Assembly: GCA_946611595.1 (NCBI GenBank)
Contig: CAMODY010000047.1
Span: 1 to 11,979, forward strand
From: an uncultured Clostridia bacterium
GTDB taxonomy: Bacteria; Bacillota; Clostridia; Lachnospirales; Lachnospiraceae
Direction of reading: 5' to 3'
DNA: 11,979 bases
The notes under the pieces are model-generated. The model worked only from the letters and a program-made list of their open reading frames with translations, did not search any database and was not told the origin of the DNA. Numbering within the stretch: position 1 is the stretch's first letter; every line of letters begins with the position of its first letter. Below are positions 5,440 to 11,979 of the stretch, in pieces. The position numbers and the translations under genes were made by a program.

Positions 5440-6580
5440 AGGGTTCCTCCGTATTGTATTCGCCGTACTCGCAGCCGATGTGCGTTGCTTCCACCTCATC
5501 GACCAGCTCCAGCCGACCGTCTTTTTTATCAAAAAGTTTTACCATGCCCCATCCGGTACCTCCATTCCAAAGGCGGTTATGCTGTTTGCTTCCGTCGGGC
5601 GCTTCGTAGTTGATCAGGAGCATTTCCTTCTTTTTGCAGAAAACTTCGGTCTCCATTACGGCATGAAGATTTTCCTGACGAACATGCCAGATAACGATAT
5701 CCTCTTTTTCTTCAAAAGAGAACTCAGTCTTCACATCCAGCCAGAGATGGGAGAAATTAAAATCGTACTCCTTCCCCTCATAATAGAACACACCTAAAAG
5801 CCGACGGTCCAGAGGGACAAAATAAATCTTCGGTCTTCCGCCTCCGATGTCAAAAACACTGTTCATCAGCTGTTTTCCGGTCTTTTTGCTGACCAGACAA
5901 TTCGAAGACAACCATACCCAAGGAGTGGTAAAGTCACGGCCCCAGTTCTTATCTGCATAGCCGTAACATTTGTCCGGTGAAACAGTATATCGTCTTCCAT
6001 TGTAAGTAATATCTCCGCTGTACGCGCTCTTCATACCCTCGGCATGCCAGTACATGCCAAATGCTTCGGCGCCACGAAGCGGTTTGCTCGCACCATAGCC
6101 GACATTGAATGCGATCTGCTTGTCAATGGAAAGATTCCAGGAAAGCTCGCCCGCATCACACATCCACTCCGGATGATCTTCAGCTTCCTCTAGCGTGATT
6201 GAAATGCTGCCTTTTAGTTCCGTCTCGCAGGCAAGACAGTCGTCCGCTGCGATTCGATATGGCGCATTTCCGTGCAGGGAAACATCTTTCCAGGAAAAGA
6301 AACGGTGTAATTGACAATGATCCTCGCCCCAGGTTCCGGCCTTTACCATAAGGTACGAAGGCCGCTTTCCTGCTTCTTTGTTTTCCGGCAGTTGTCCGAA
6401 TACAGGTACATCTTCTGCCAAGTCCGGATTGCAGATAAAGAACTCAATAAAAAAAGCTTTATCTTCTCCAGTCTCTACATCCTGCGCTGTAAAAGAATGC
6501 CACCACCAGTCATAGCCATGATGAGCCAGCGGTCCTTTCAGCATACATGCATCGCGGGTAATATCATGATGATTAAACAT
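5414..6580 (-). CDS. Tocopherol-cyclase-like (CrtC/AttH-type) protein
   Basis: A protein of 388 residues without a signal peptide or membrane segment. It resembles the tocopherol cyclase family (PF14249), a lipocalin-like all-beta fold related to CrtC/AttH hydratase-type proteins. Signs are the N-terminal GYDWWWHSFTA (22-32), many aromatic-rich strands, and the central YGYADKNWGRDFTTPWVWLS (206-225), a conserved-looking stretch with the K-N-W-G core, plus MNSVFDIGGGRPKIYFV (239-255). Plant and cyanobacterial members close the chroman ring of vitamin E. This bacterium is unlikely to make tocopherol, so the real ligand, perhaps an isoprenoid or lipid, is unknown. ATG at 6580 has an AAGGAGC ribosome site about 10-12 bases upstream. 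A near-consensus promoter lies just before it, and the next gene overlaps its last 26 bases. Fold confidence is moderate, function low. Confidence 0.65.
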   Translation of the reverse strand: MFNHHDITRDACMLKGPLAHHGYDWWWHSFTAQDVETGEDKAFFIEFFICNPDLAEDVPVFGQLPENKEAGKRPSYLMVKAGTWGEDHCQLHRFFSWKDVSLHGNAPYRIAADDCLACETELKGSISITLEEAEDHPEWMCDAGELSWNLSIDKQIAFNVGYGASKPLRGAEAFGMYWHAEGMKSAYSGDITYNGRRYTVSPDKCYGYADKNWGRDFTTPWVWLSSNCLVSKKTGKQLMNSVFDIGGGRPKIYFVPLDRRLLGVFYYEGKEYDFNFSHLWLDVKTEFSFEEKEDIVIWHVRQENLHAVMETEVFCKKKEMLLINYEAPDGSKQHNRLWNGGTGWGMVKLFDKKDGRLELVDEVEATHIGCEYGEYNTEEPYGTSTGTV

Positions 6581-6618
6581 ATGCTCTATGCTCCTTATTC
6601 TTTAAATACTGAGAACTA

Positions 6619-6647
6619 ATTATATACGTTTTAGCGGTGCCTCTCAA
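6619..6647 (-). promoter_or_regulatory. Strong promoter of the tocopherol-cyclase-like operon
   Basis: On the minus strand TTGAGA (6647-6642), a 17-base spacer and a perfect TATAAT (6624-6619) make the best promoter in the window. It lies in the 72-base gap after the HAD gene's stop. No terminator hairpin was seen in that gap, so transcription from the four-gene operon upstream may also read into this unit. Confidence 0.75.
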
Positions 6648-6652
6648 TCGTC

Positions 6653-7432
6653 TTATATTAACCCAAAATGAACCAGGGCTTTTTCGATTCCGTCATCATC
6701 CACGCTGTCAGTTACATAATCTGCGATAGCCTTTACCTCATCGCCAGCGTTTCCCATCGCAACGCCGATGCCAGCAAACTCAAGCATTGAGATATCATTT
6801 TCGCCATCTCCAAATGCCATCGTCTCTTCTTGTTTAAAACCCTGTTCTTCTATATATTTCTGAATTCCTGCGGCTTTTCCCCCGCCCTTCGGAATGATAT
6901 CGATCCCCGTATCATTCCAACTGGTGATAGAACATTCATCAAGCAGATCATCTAACAGCTGTTTGTCTTTCGGGGGAACAAAGGCAAGGATCTGGTAAAT
7001 TTCTTCTCCTAAATACTGTCCAAGATGCGGGACAGTGCCTTTGGTCTCTTCCTGCGTTTTGATCACGGTATCATTCACATAATTGATATAACGGTCATGG
7101 TCGTTGATCAAAACAAAGGGAATCTTCTTTGCCCTGAATATTCCGGATAAGACCTCCATCTCCCCTTTATTGATCGGGGTTCCCGCATATAGTTTCCTAT
7201 GCTTATCCATTAGAAGCTGTCCATTCAGTGTCAGGTATCCGTCAAAGACGAGCTCACTTACCGGAAGTTTTTCATACTCCTGCATCGCTCTTCCTGTAAC
7301 CACAACCGTCTTAATGCCGTTTCTATGGAGCGCAAGCAGCGAGCGTTTTGTACTTTCCGGAACAGCATTTAGCTCATGCGAAAACAAAGTTCCGTCAACA
7401 TCAAAAAATACTGCTTTAATTGAATTGATCAT
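6653..7432 (-). CDS. Cof-type HAD-IIB phosphatase
   Basis: A protein of 259 residues, the common size for Cof/YidA-type HAD hydrolases, which remove phosphate from sugar phosphates or flavin nucleotides. The four HAD motifs are seen: DVDGT (Asp11 nucleophile, Asp13 acid/base), VVVTGR with Thr46, a lysine (Lys186) in GGGKAAGIQKY, and FGDGENDISML with Asp209 and Asp213 for magnesium. The large cap between motifs II and III (about residues 85-185) marks the IIB subclass. The open frame begins at an ATG at 7462 touching the stop of the LRR gene, but 7432 puts DVDGT at the normal distance from the N-terminus and has a GGGGA site upstream. It is the last gene of the glucokinase operon, 30 bases after the LRR gene. 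A sugar-phosphate substrate is plausible given the glucokinase, but unproven. Confidence 0.88.
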   Translation of the reverse strand: MINSIKAVFFDVDGTLFSHELNAVPESTKRSLLALHRNGIKTVVVTGRAMQEYEKLPVSELVFDGYLTLNGQLLMDKHRKLYAGTPINKGEMEVLSGIFRAKKIPFVLINDHDRYINYVNDTVIKTQEETKGTVPHLGQYLGEEIYQILAFVPPKDKQLLDDLLDECSITSWNDTGIDIIPKGGGKAAGIQKYIEEQGFKQEETMAFGDGENDISMLEFAGIGVAMGNAGDEVKAIADYVTDSVDDDGIEKALVHFGLI

Positions 7433-7462
7433 TATATCTTTTCCCCAGAAGCATTCTTTCAT

Positions 7463-8881
7463 CTATTTCTGCCACTCATACCACGGATAGCCTTCAAAAT
7501 CCTTGAGATAGATCGGACAATAAACGGCGCTCTTCTGATTTCCGAAGAATCCTCCATCGTCGTAATGAAAGACTTCACGCATTTTTGCATAGTACTCAAA
7601 AGTTGTTCCATGATTATAGCGCCAGCCGTATCCATAAGGATTCTCATCCCAGTCAAAGATAGCAATACAATTCGGATGAAGCTCACGGAAGCGTGCCTGT
7701 GCTTCAGGAGCAATGTTCCGTTTCACCGCGCCGAAGCGTTCCAGATTCGGAAGTGAATCTGTCGCTGAAATGTCACTGACCTCTGTTTCACTGATGCTTA
7801 AGTAGCGGATCGATGGAATGTTTTTCAGTGGCGTAATGTCGGTCAGATAATAACAATCGATCAGCTCAACCCAAATCAGTTTTTGGCAGCTTGTAAGCGG
7901 AGAAAGATCTGTTACCGACGCAAGGGATGCGATCAGGCATTCAAGCTCTGTCATATTGCTGATAAAGCTGAAATCTGTAAGAGCCTCATTGTGGCCGATA
8001 TCTAAATATACGACGTCGGTACAATACTGAAGGACCTTACTATTTTCATCATTCAGGCCGTAGGTGATTCGAAGGACCTGTTCATCCGTCAGGAAATCAA
8101 ACGGATAACCGGTATCAAGATAAATACGCCAGACGATTTTCTTATCCGGGAATTCATCCCTAAGCTGTGCCATTTTTTCATTGTCGATTCCGCAAGTATC
8201 GAGCAAAAGATATTTGCAGCCTGTCATAACAGAAAGAGCCTTGCGGATCTCGTCCACTCCTTCATTTCCAATTTCTACGCTATCAAACTCTACACGCTCA
8301 TCAAGCGTTGAAATGTGTTTTCCAAAAAGATCAAATTCATAATGGAGATTTGCCTTCGGTGCAGCTTCAGCTAGCAGCTTAACATCGTCTATATTCAAAG
8401 CACACTTGGCACCGGACATCAGTTCTACTTCAGCAAGCTCAGTCAGCAAGCCCAGTTTTCCGGCTGTATCGGCAACCTGGTCTGAAGTCAGCCCGGAAAG
8501 ATCCAGCTTAGTTGTAGATTGATCGCATTTTTGTCCATTGATATCCAGGGTAAAGTTCAGCTCTACCCCTTTCGCAGCTTTCCGGATCAATTCCATTTCT
8601 TCTGCTGTCAAAGTTGTATCAGGAAAGTCCAGTTTTTTAAGCTTTGAAAGTTTTGGAAGCGCACTTGCCAGCGTTTTTGCGTCAAACTCTCCCGCAGCAA
8701 GTGTAAGTTCTGTTGCATTCTTGTTCACAGAACTTCCTCCAACGGAGACATTACTGCTTGTGATATACACAAAAACTGCTGCAGCGATGACAACGACTGC
8801 CACAATGATCCAAATCCACCATTTCTTTTTCTTTTTGACTGTTTCTGTAGTTTCGACTCCTGCCTGATTGTTCTCTTCCAT
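7463..8881 (-). CDS. Membrane-anchored leucine-rich-repeat protein
   Basis: A protein of 472 residues. The N-terminus has a short cytoplasmic tail, a lysine cluster KKKKK (16-20) and one membrane helix (about 21-41), placing the rest outside the cell. Residues 52-261 contain three diverged repeats of about 71 residues, each ending in an x-[FY]-x-[FLI]-D-[LI]-x-G-like strand: ELNFTLDINGQK, LHYEFDLFGKH and VWRIYLDTGYP. Residues about 285-385 are four shorter LRR units of about 22-23 residues, such as VVYLDIGHNEALTDFSFISN, TDLSPLTS and TDITPLKN, of internalin type. The last 70 residues are rich in Trp, Tyr and Phe. The start is fixed by GGGGAGA before the ATG at 8881; the frame also opens upstream within the ABC gene. 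It follows the ABC exporter by 26 bases. A binding role is likely; the partner is unknown. Confidence 0.85.
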   Translation of the reverse strand: MEENNQAGVETTETVKKKKKWWIWIIVAVVVIAAAVFVYITSSNVSVGGSSVNKNATELTLAAGEFDAKTLASALPKLSKLKKLDFPDTTLTAEEMELIRKAAKGVELNFTLDINGQKCDQSTTKLDLSGLTSDQVADTAGKLGLLTELAEVELMSGAKCALNIDDVKLLAEAAPKANLHYEFDLFGKHISTLDERVEFDSVEIGNEGVDEIRKALSVMTGCKYLLLDTCGIDNEKMAQLRDEFPDKKIVWRIYLDTGYPFDFLTDEQVLRITYGLNDENSKVLQYCTDVVYLDIGHNEALTDFSFISNMTELECLIASLASVTDLSPLTSCQKLIWVELIDCYYLTDITPLKNIPSIRYLSISETEVSDISATDSLPNLERFGAVKRNIAPEAQARFRELHPNCIAIFDWDENPYGYGWRYNHGTTFEYYAKMREVFHYDDGGFFGNQKSAVYCPIYLKDFEGYPWYEWQK

Positions 8882-8907
8882 ATTATTCTCCCCTAAATCC
8901 TTTTTAT

Positions 8908-10707
8908 TTAAGATAAACTCTCCTCTGTTTTCTGCTGTTTGGTCTGGCGGTTCCAAAGATCTGCGTACTCGCCATCAAGTTCCAGCAGTTCATTATGCGT
9001 ACCATCTTCAACGATCTCGCCGCCCTTTAGGACTACGATCCGGTCAAGGCTTGCCACGGTCGAAAGACGGTGCGCGATAACGATGGATGTCCTTCCTTTC
9101 ATCAGATTCTGTAAAGCAGCCTGTATCAGCTGTTCACTTTCAGAATCCAACGCACTGGTTGCTTCGTCAAGCACCAGGATCGGTGCATTCGTTAAGATCG
9201 CCCGCGCAATCGCAATACGCTGGCGCTGACCGCCGGAAAGTTTAACACCGCGTTCACCTGTTATTGTATCAAATCCATCAGGAAGCTGCTCAATAAATTC
9301 TAACGCATTCGCATCAATCGCGGCCTGCCTGATCTCTTCAAATGTTGCATCGGCACGGCCATATGCAATATTTTCCGCGATCGTTCTGTGGAACAAAAGC
9401 GGCTCCTGCGGCACATAGGCAATCTGCTTTCTAAGGCTTACCTGGGTAACCTTTGAAATATCCTGTTCGTCCACAAGAATTTCGCCTTCTTGTATATCCA
9501 CAAGTCTTAAGAGCAGACGCGTCAGCGTTGTTTTACCGGATCCGGATTTTCCGACCAAACCAATTCTCTGCCCTGCCGGAATATGCAGGTTAAAATGTTC
9601 GAATACCGAAGTTTCAGTGTTTGCATCTGTGTACCAGAAACTAAGATCCGAAAAAGAAATATCCCCTTTCGAAACCTCAAGATCTTTTGCCCCGGGAACA
9701 TCGTCCACCAGACGAGGCTCATCTAAAATGATCGTCATATCATGCGCGTCTCCAAAACCGCGATTGATGTTTTGCAGAATTGAAGTCAGCATATTAAATC
9801 GCAGGGTTAAGTTATTCGTATAGGAAAACATCATTACAAGTGTTCCTGCGCTGATTCCATACCAGGCGTTACCACCCGCAAGGAAAAAGGTCAGTATCGC
9901 CATGATCACAACGATCATTGATGACGCAACTGCACCTGAAAAGAGCGAGCCTCTCATTCGTTTTGAATCCGTAACATAAACTTCTTTGTTGATTCTTTCG
10001 AATAAGTCTTTTTCAAACTGCTCGCGCCCTGAGGTCTTAACGGCAAGGATATTCGTAATACTGTCCGATAATTCTCCGGAAAGCCGGTTCTGCGCGCCAG
10101 CAGTTTCCGCGTTCAATTTCAAAAGACGTTTAAATATCCGATAAACAACAAAGATATAAACTCCCAGGAAGATTGCCAGGATCAAAACATAAAGAGGAAC
10201 GAGCGGCAGCAAAAGCACAATAATAAAGACAACTGTTGCAGCCGCCGGAATGACGGAATACGTAAAGGTCTGCATCAGCTGATTATAGGCATTCGTAAAC
10301 TTGCTCGTCTGGCTGACAAGCGAGCCGCCGAAGCGGTTGTTATGAAAGGTCATCGACTGATTTGCGAGTACATCAAAACATAAAGTCGAAAGATCATAAT
10401 AGACAAGGATCTGGAGTTTCCAAAGACTATAATCCTGCAGCTTACTGCAAAGCTGTCCAAGGACATTGCAAAGGATCAGCAGTAAAATATACGGACCAAA
10501 AACAGGGAACACCTGATCCGCCGTAACTTTAACACTCGTAATCGTATCTACGATCTTTGCTATGATCATCGGGTTTCCAAAGGTCAGGAAGTATGCATAG
10601 CCAACAGACGATAAAACGTCCAAAAGAAAAAAGGGCCAATGTTTCATTGTGGCCTTTCCGTAATAATAAAGCGTTCTTCCTGCAACTGAGGATTTTTTTC
10701 TATTCAT
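8908..10707 (-). CDS. ABC exporter, fused membrane and ATPase domains
   Basis: A protein of 599 residues, normal for a half-transporter of the MsbA/LmrA/BmrA type that works as a homo- or heterodimer. Residues about 25-330 hold the six-helix membrane domain. The ATPase domain follows (about 345-585) with Walker A GKSGSGKT (386-393), Q-loop Gln434 in YVPQEP, signature LSGGQ (490-494), Walker B ILVLDE (510-515, Glu515 catalytic) and switch His546 in AHRLST, all intact. The reading frame opens at a TTG at 10740; ATG 10707 is preferred because GGAGG lies about 10 bases upstream and the upstream extension overlaps the glucokinase stop. It follows the glucokinase gene by 29 bases and is followed at once by the LRR gene. 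The substrate (lipid, peptide or drug) cannot be told. Confidence 0.92.
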   Translation of the reverse strand: MNRKKSSVAGRTLYYYGKATMKHWPFFLLDVLSSVGYAYFLTFGNPMIIAKIVDTITSVKVTADQVFPVFGPYILLLILCNVLGQLCSKLQDYSLWKLQILVYYDLSTLCFDVLANQSMTFHNNRFGGSLVSQTSKFTNAYNQLMQTFTYSVIPAAATVVFIIVLLLPLVPLYVLILAIFLGVYIFVVYRIFKRLLKLNAETAGAQNRLSGELSDSITNILAVKTSGREQFEKDLFERINKEVYVTDSKRMRGSLFSGAVASSMIVVIMAILTFFLAGGNAWYGISAGTLVMMFSYTNNLTLRFNMLTSILQNINRGFGDAHDMTIILDEPRLVDDVPGAKDLEVSKGDISFSDLSFWYTDANTETSVFEHFNLHIPAGQRIGLVGKSGSGKTTLTRLLLRLVDIQEGEILVDEQDISKVTQVSLRKQIAYVPQEPLLFHRTIAENIAYGRADATFEEIRQAAIDANALEFIEQLPDGFDTITGERGVKLSGGQRQRIAIARAILTNAPILVLDEATSALDSESEQLIQAALQNLMKGRTSIVIAHRLSTVASLDRIVVLKGGEIVEDGTHNELLELDGEYADLWNRQTKQQKTEESLS

Positions 10708-10736
10708 ACTTCTATTGCCTCCAGTAACAAGTATAT

Positions 10737-11672
10737 TCAATCAATAATCATATGCATTGCGCCATACATACCTGCATCATTTCCAAGCGAAGCCGTGATG
10801 ATTGCAGTTTCCTTTGATGCATGGAACGCATACTGTCTGTAGTATTTTTGTATGGTATCAATCAGAATCGGACCTGCTTTTGAGACGCCGCCGCCGATAA
10901 TAAATGCTTCCGGGTCAACTACGCAGGCAACAGCTGCCATAGCTCTTCCGATCATTTGGCCGAGCTCTTCTACTAATTCCAAAGCAAGCATGTCGCCCTC
11001 TTTCGCAGCATCAAATACTTCTTTTGCACTCAGAGACTCTTCGCTTCGCAAAACGGACTCCACTGATGTTTCGCTAAGCCGTTTCTTTGCAAGGCGTGCG
11101 ATTCCTTCAGCCGATGCATATTGTTCCAGACATCCCTTTTTGCCGCATCCGCATAATTCCGTCTCATCGTCACACACAGGGAAATGTCCGATCTCACCGG
11201 CTGCTCCAAATGCGCCCGGCACGATTTTTCCATTTATAATGACACCGCCACCGATGCCGGTACCGATTGTGATCAAAACTGCATTGTTCCACTTGCTTGC
11301 ATATCTCGTCTCGCCAAGTGCTGCCGCATTCGCATCATTGACCACAGCAACTTTAATTCCTTCAAGCAGTTCCGAAAGTTCTGCTCCGACAGGACGCACA
11401 CCCCAGCCGAGATTCACGCAGCGATTTACAACGCCTCCTTCGAGTACAGCCCCCGGAACGTCGATCCCAACGCCTTCCACTTCAGAAAGCGCTATATTCT
11501 TTTCTTCCAGATATGCACGAATGGAAGCTGCAATATCCGGTAAAATCGCAAAACCGTTATTCTCTTTTCGGGTAGGAATCTCCCACTTATCAAGCATCGT
11601 TCCATCTGTCATAAAGAAACCAAGCTTTACTGTGGTTCCTCCCAGGTCTATTCCAAATACATACGGTCTCAT
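10737..11672 (-). CDS. glcK: ROK-family glucokinase
   Basis: A cytoplasmic protein of 311 residues that transfers phosphate from ATP to glucose, giving glucose 6-phosphate for glycolysis. It has the nucleotide motif DLGGTTVK (9-16), the catalytic Asp113 in VVNDANAAALGE, the GTGIGGG loop (137-143) and the ROK signature. In the signature EIGH (160-163) is followed by CGCGKKGCLE (174-183), where His163, Cys174, Cys176 and Cys181 should hold zinc. There is no DNA-binding N-terminal extension, so it is a kinase rather than a ROK repressor. The start ATG follows GGAGGAG by about 7 bases. It is the first gene of a four-gene unit. A related hexose or N-acetylmannosamine specificity cannot be excluded. 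Confidence 0.92.
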   Translation of the reverse strand: MRPYVFGIDLGGTTVKLGFFMTDGTMLDKWEIPTRKENNGFAILPDIAASIRAYLEEKNIALSEVEGVGIDVPGAVLEGGVVNRCVNLGWGVRPVGAELSELLEGIKVAVVNDANAAALGETRYASKWNNAVLITIGTGIGGGVIINGKIVPGAFGAAGEIGHFPVCDDETELCGCGKKGCLEQYASAEGIARLAKKRLSETSVESVLRSEESLSAKEVFDAAKEGDMLALELVEELGQMIGRAMAAVACVVDPEAFIIGGGVSKAGPILIDTIQKYYRQYAFHASKETAIITASLGNDAGMYGAMHMIID

Positions 11673-11698
11673 CGATTTCTCCTCCAGTTCCTTTTCAA

Positions 11699-11727
11699 AA
11701 TATAAAACGCATATGGAACGCTATCAA
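11699..11727 (-). promoter_or_regulatory. Promoter of the glucokinase operon
   Basis: On the minus strand TTGATA (11727-11722), a 17-base spacer and TATATT (11704-11699) precede the glucokinase start at 11672. The leader would be short, with the GGAGGAG ribosome site within it. The upstream M20 gene's terminator lies just before this promoter. Confidence 0.7.
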
Positions 11728-11729
11728 TC

Positions 11730-11764
11730 AAAAATCATGTCTCAGCAAATACTTTTGCTGGGAC
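11730..11764 (-). terminator. Terminator of the M20-family gene
   Basis: On the minus strand GTCCCAGCAAA, loop AGTA and TTTGCTGAGAC make an 11-bp stem with one mismatch (arms 11754-11764 and 11739-11749). Four bases later comes a run of five Ts. The slightly separated U-tract makes it a moderate candidate. It sits between the M20 gene's stop and the glucokinase promoter. Confidence 0.6.
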
Positions 11765-11780
11765 AGGTTCCGTGACGCTC

Positions 11781-11979
11781 CTATATTAATGTCAGGAAAA
11801 GTTTCACGGCAGTTTCTAAGATCTGGTCATTAAAATCATATGCCTTTGTGTGAAGAGCAGGCCCTTCTTCCCCGGCTCCGATGTAGAACATGGCGCCCTC
11901 GCACTCTTTCAGATAATAGCCGAAATCCTCGGAAGCCCGCCACAGCTCTTCCATCTCATGCGCAGGAAGCTGCAGACGC
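11781..11979 (-). CDS. M20-family amidohydrolase, C-terminal part (cut by window edge)
   Basis: Only the last 65 residues are inside the window. The visible part, from the cut edge to the TAG stop at 11783-11781, fits the C-terminal catalytic end of M20D-type amidohydrolases (hippurate hydrolase / N-acyl-amino-acid amidohydrolase). Markers are SEDFGYYLKECEGAMFYIGA, where SEDF is the usual S-E-D-F metal/catalytic motif, and LHTKAYDFND near the end, where the His of LH is a conserved metal ligand. The enzyme removes an acyl group from an amino acid or peptide. The start and the rest lie outside, so exact length and substrate are unknown. Its transcript appears to end at the hairpin at 11730-11764, separating it from the glucokinase operon. 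Confidence 0.8.
   Translation of the reverse strand, partial: RLQLPAHEMEELWRASEDFGYYLKECEGAMFYIGAGEEGPALHTKAYDFNDQILETAVKLFLTLI

Noticed and set aside
6581..6652. Terminator after the HAD gene
   Set aside because: No stem with a U-tract could be found; the gap holds the next operon's promoter.
10708..10740. ABC exporter starting with TTG at 10740
   Set aside because: It overlaps the glucokinase stop, while ATG 10707 has a GGAGG site.
10852..11775. 307-codon open frame on the plus strand opposite the glucokinase gene
   Set aside because: It mirrors a well-supported ROK gene, has no ribosome site, and its Ser/Pro/Thr-rich product matches no family.

Overview
The window reads as ordinary, gene-dense chromosome of a low-to-moderate GC Gram-positive anaerobe, most likely a clostridial Firmicute (Lachnospiraceae or a relative). 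The support is strong AGGAGG-type ribosome sites, sigma-A-like -35/-10 pairs, short intergenic gaps, short U-tract terminators, a lipoprotein signal of Firmicute type, and a gene set that includes a ROK glucokinase, P1-family peptidase, Cof-type HAD phosphatase and NifX-type protein. The genus is an inference. No RNA gene, insertion sequence, CRISPR array or phage gene was seen. Twelve genes are supported; the two at the window edges are partial.

Left part (1-3738): a uroporphyrinogen-decarboxylase-family protein (minus, cut by the window edge) diverges from a small nitroreductase (plus). The nitroreductase converges on a YdcF/DUF218-type lipoprotein gene (minus), and the two share a perfect 13-bp hairpin that can terminate in both directions. 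The lipoprotein gene and a P1-family peptidase gene (plus) are read from back-to-back promoters. The peptidase then meets a GNAT acetyltransferase gene (minus) stop codon to stop codon, with no base between them.

Middle part (3758-6647, all minus): a single gene with its own promoter and terminator encodes a fusion of a NifX-like domain, a Cys/His-rich metal-binding linker and a SlyD-like FKBP prolyl isomerase. Upstream of it, a two-gene unit with a near-consensus promoter encodes a tocopherol-cyclase-like protein followed by a nucleoside 2-deoxyribosyltransferase-like protein; the two reading frames overlap by 26 bases.

Right part (6653-11979, all minus): a clear promoter behind a terminator drives four tightly packed genes: ROK glucokinase, a fused ABC exporter, a membrane-anchored leucine-rich-repeat protein and a Cof-type HAD phosphatase. 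Gaps are about 26-30 bases, so they are probably one transcript. The window ends in the last 65 codons of an M20-family amidohydrolase.

The features most worth a second look are the NifX-linker-FKBP fusion, the tocopherol-cyclase-like/deoxyribosyltransferase pair, and the LRR protein with three tandem repeats of about 71 residues. I saw no convincing evidence of a defence system or other wholly new system.
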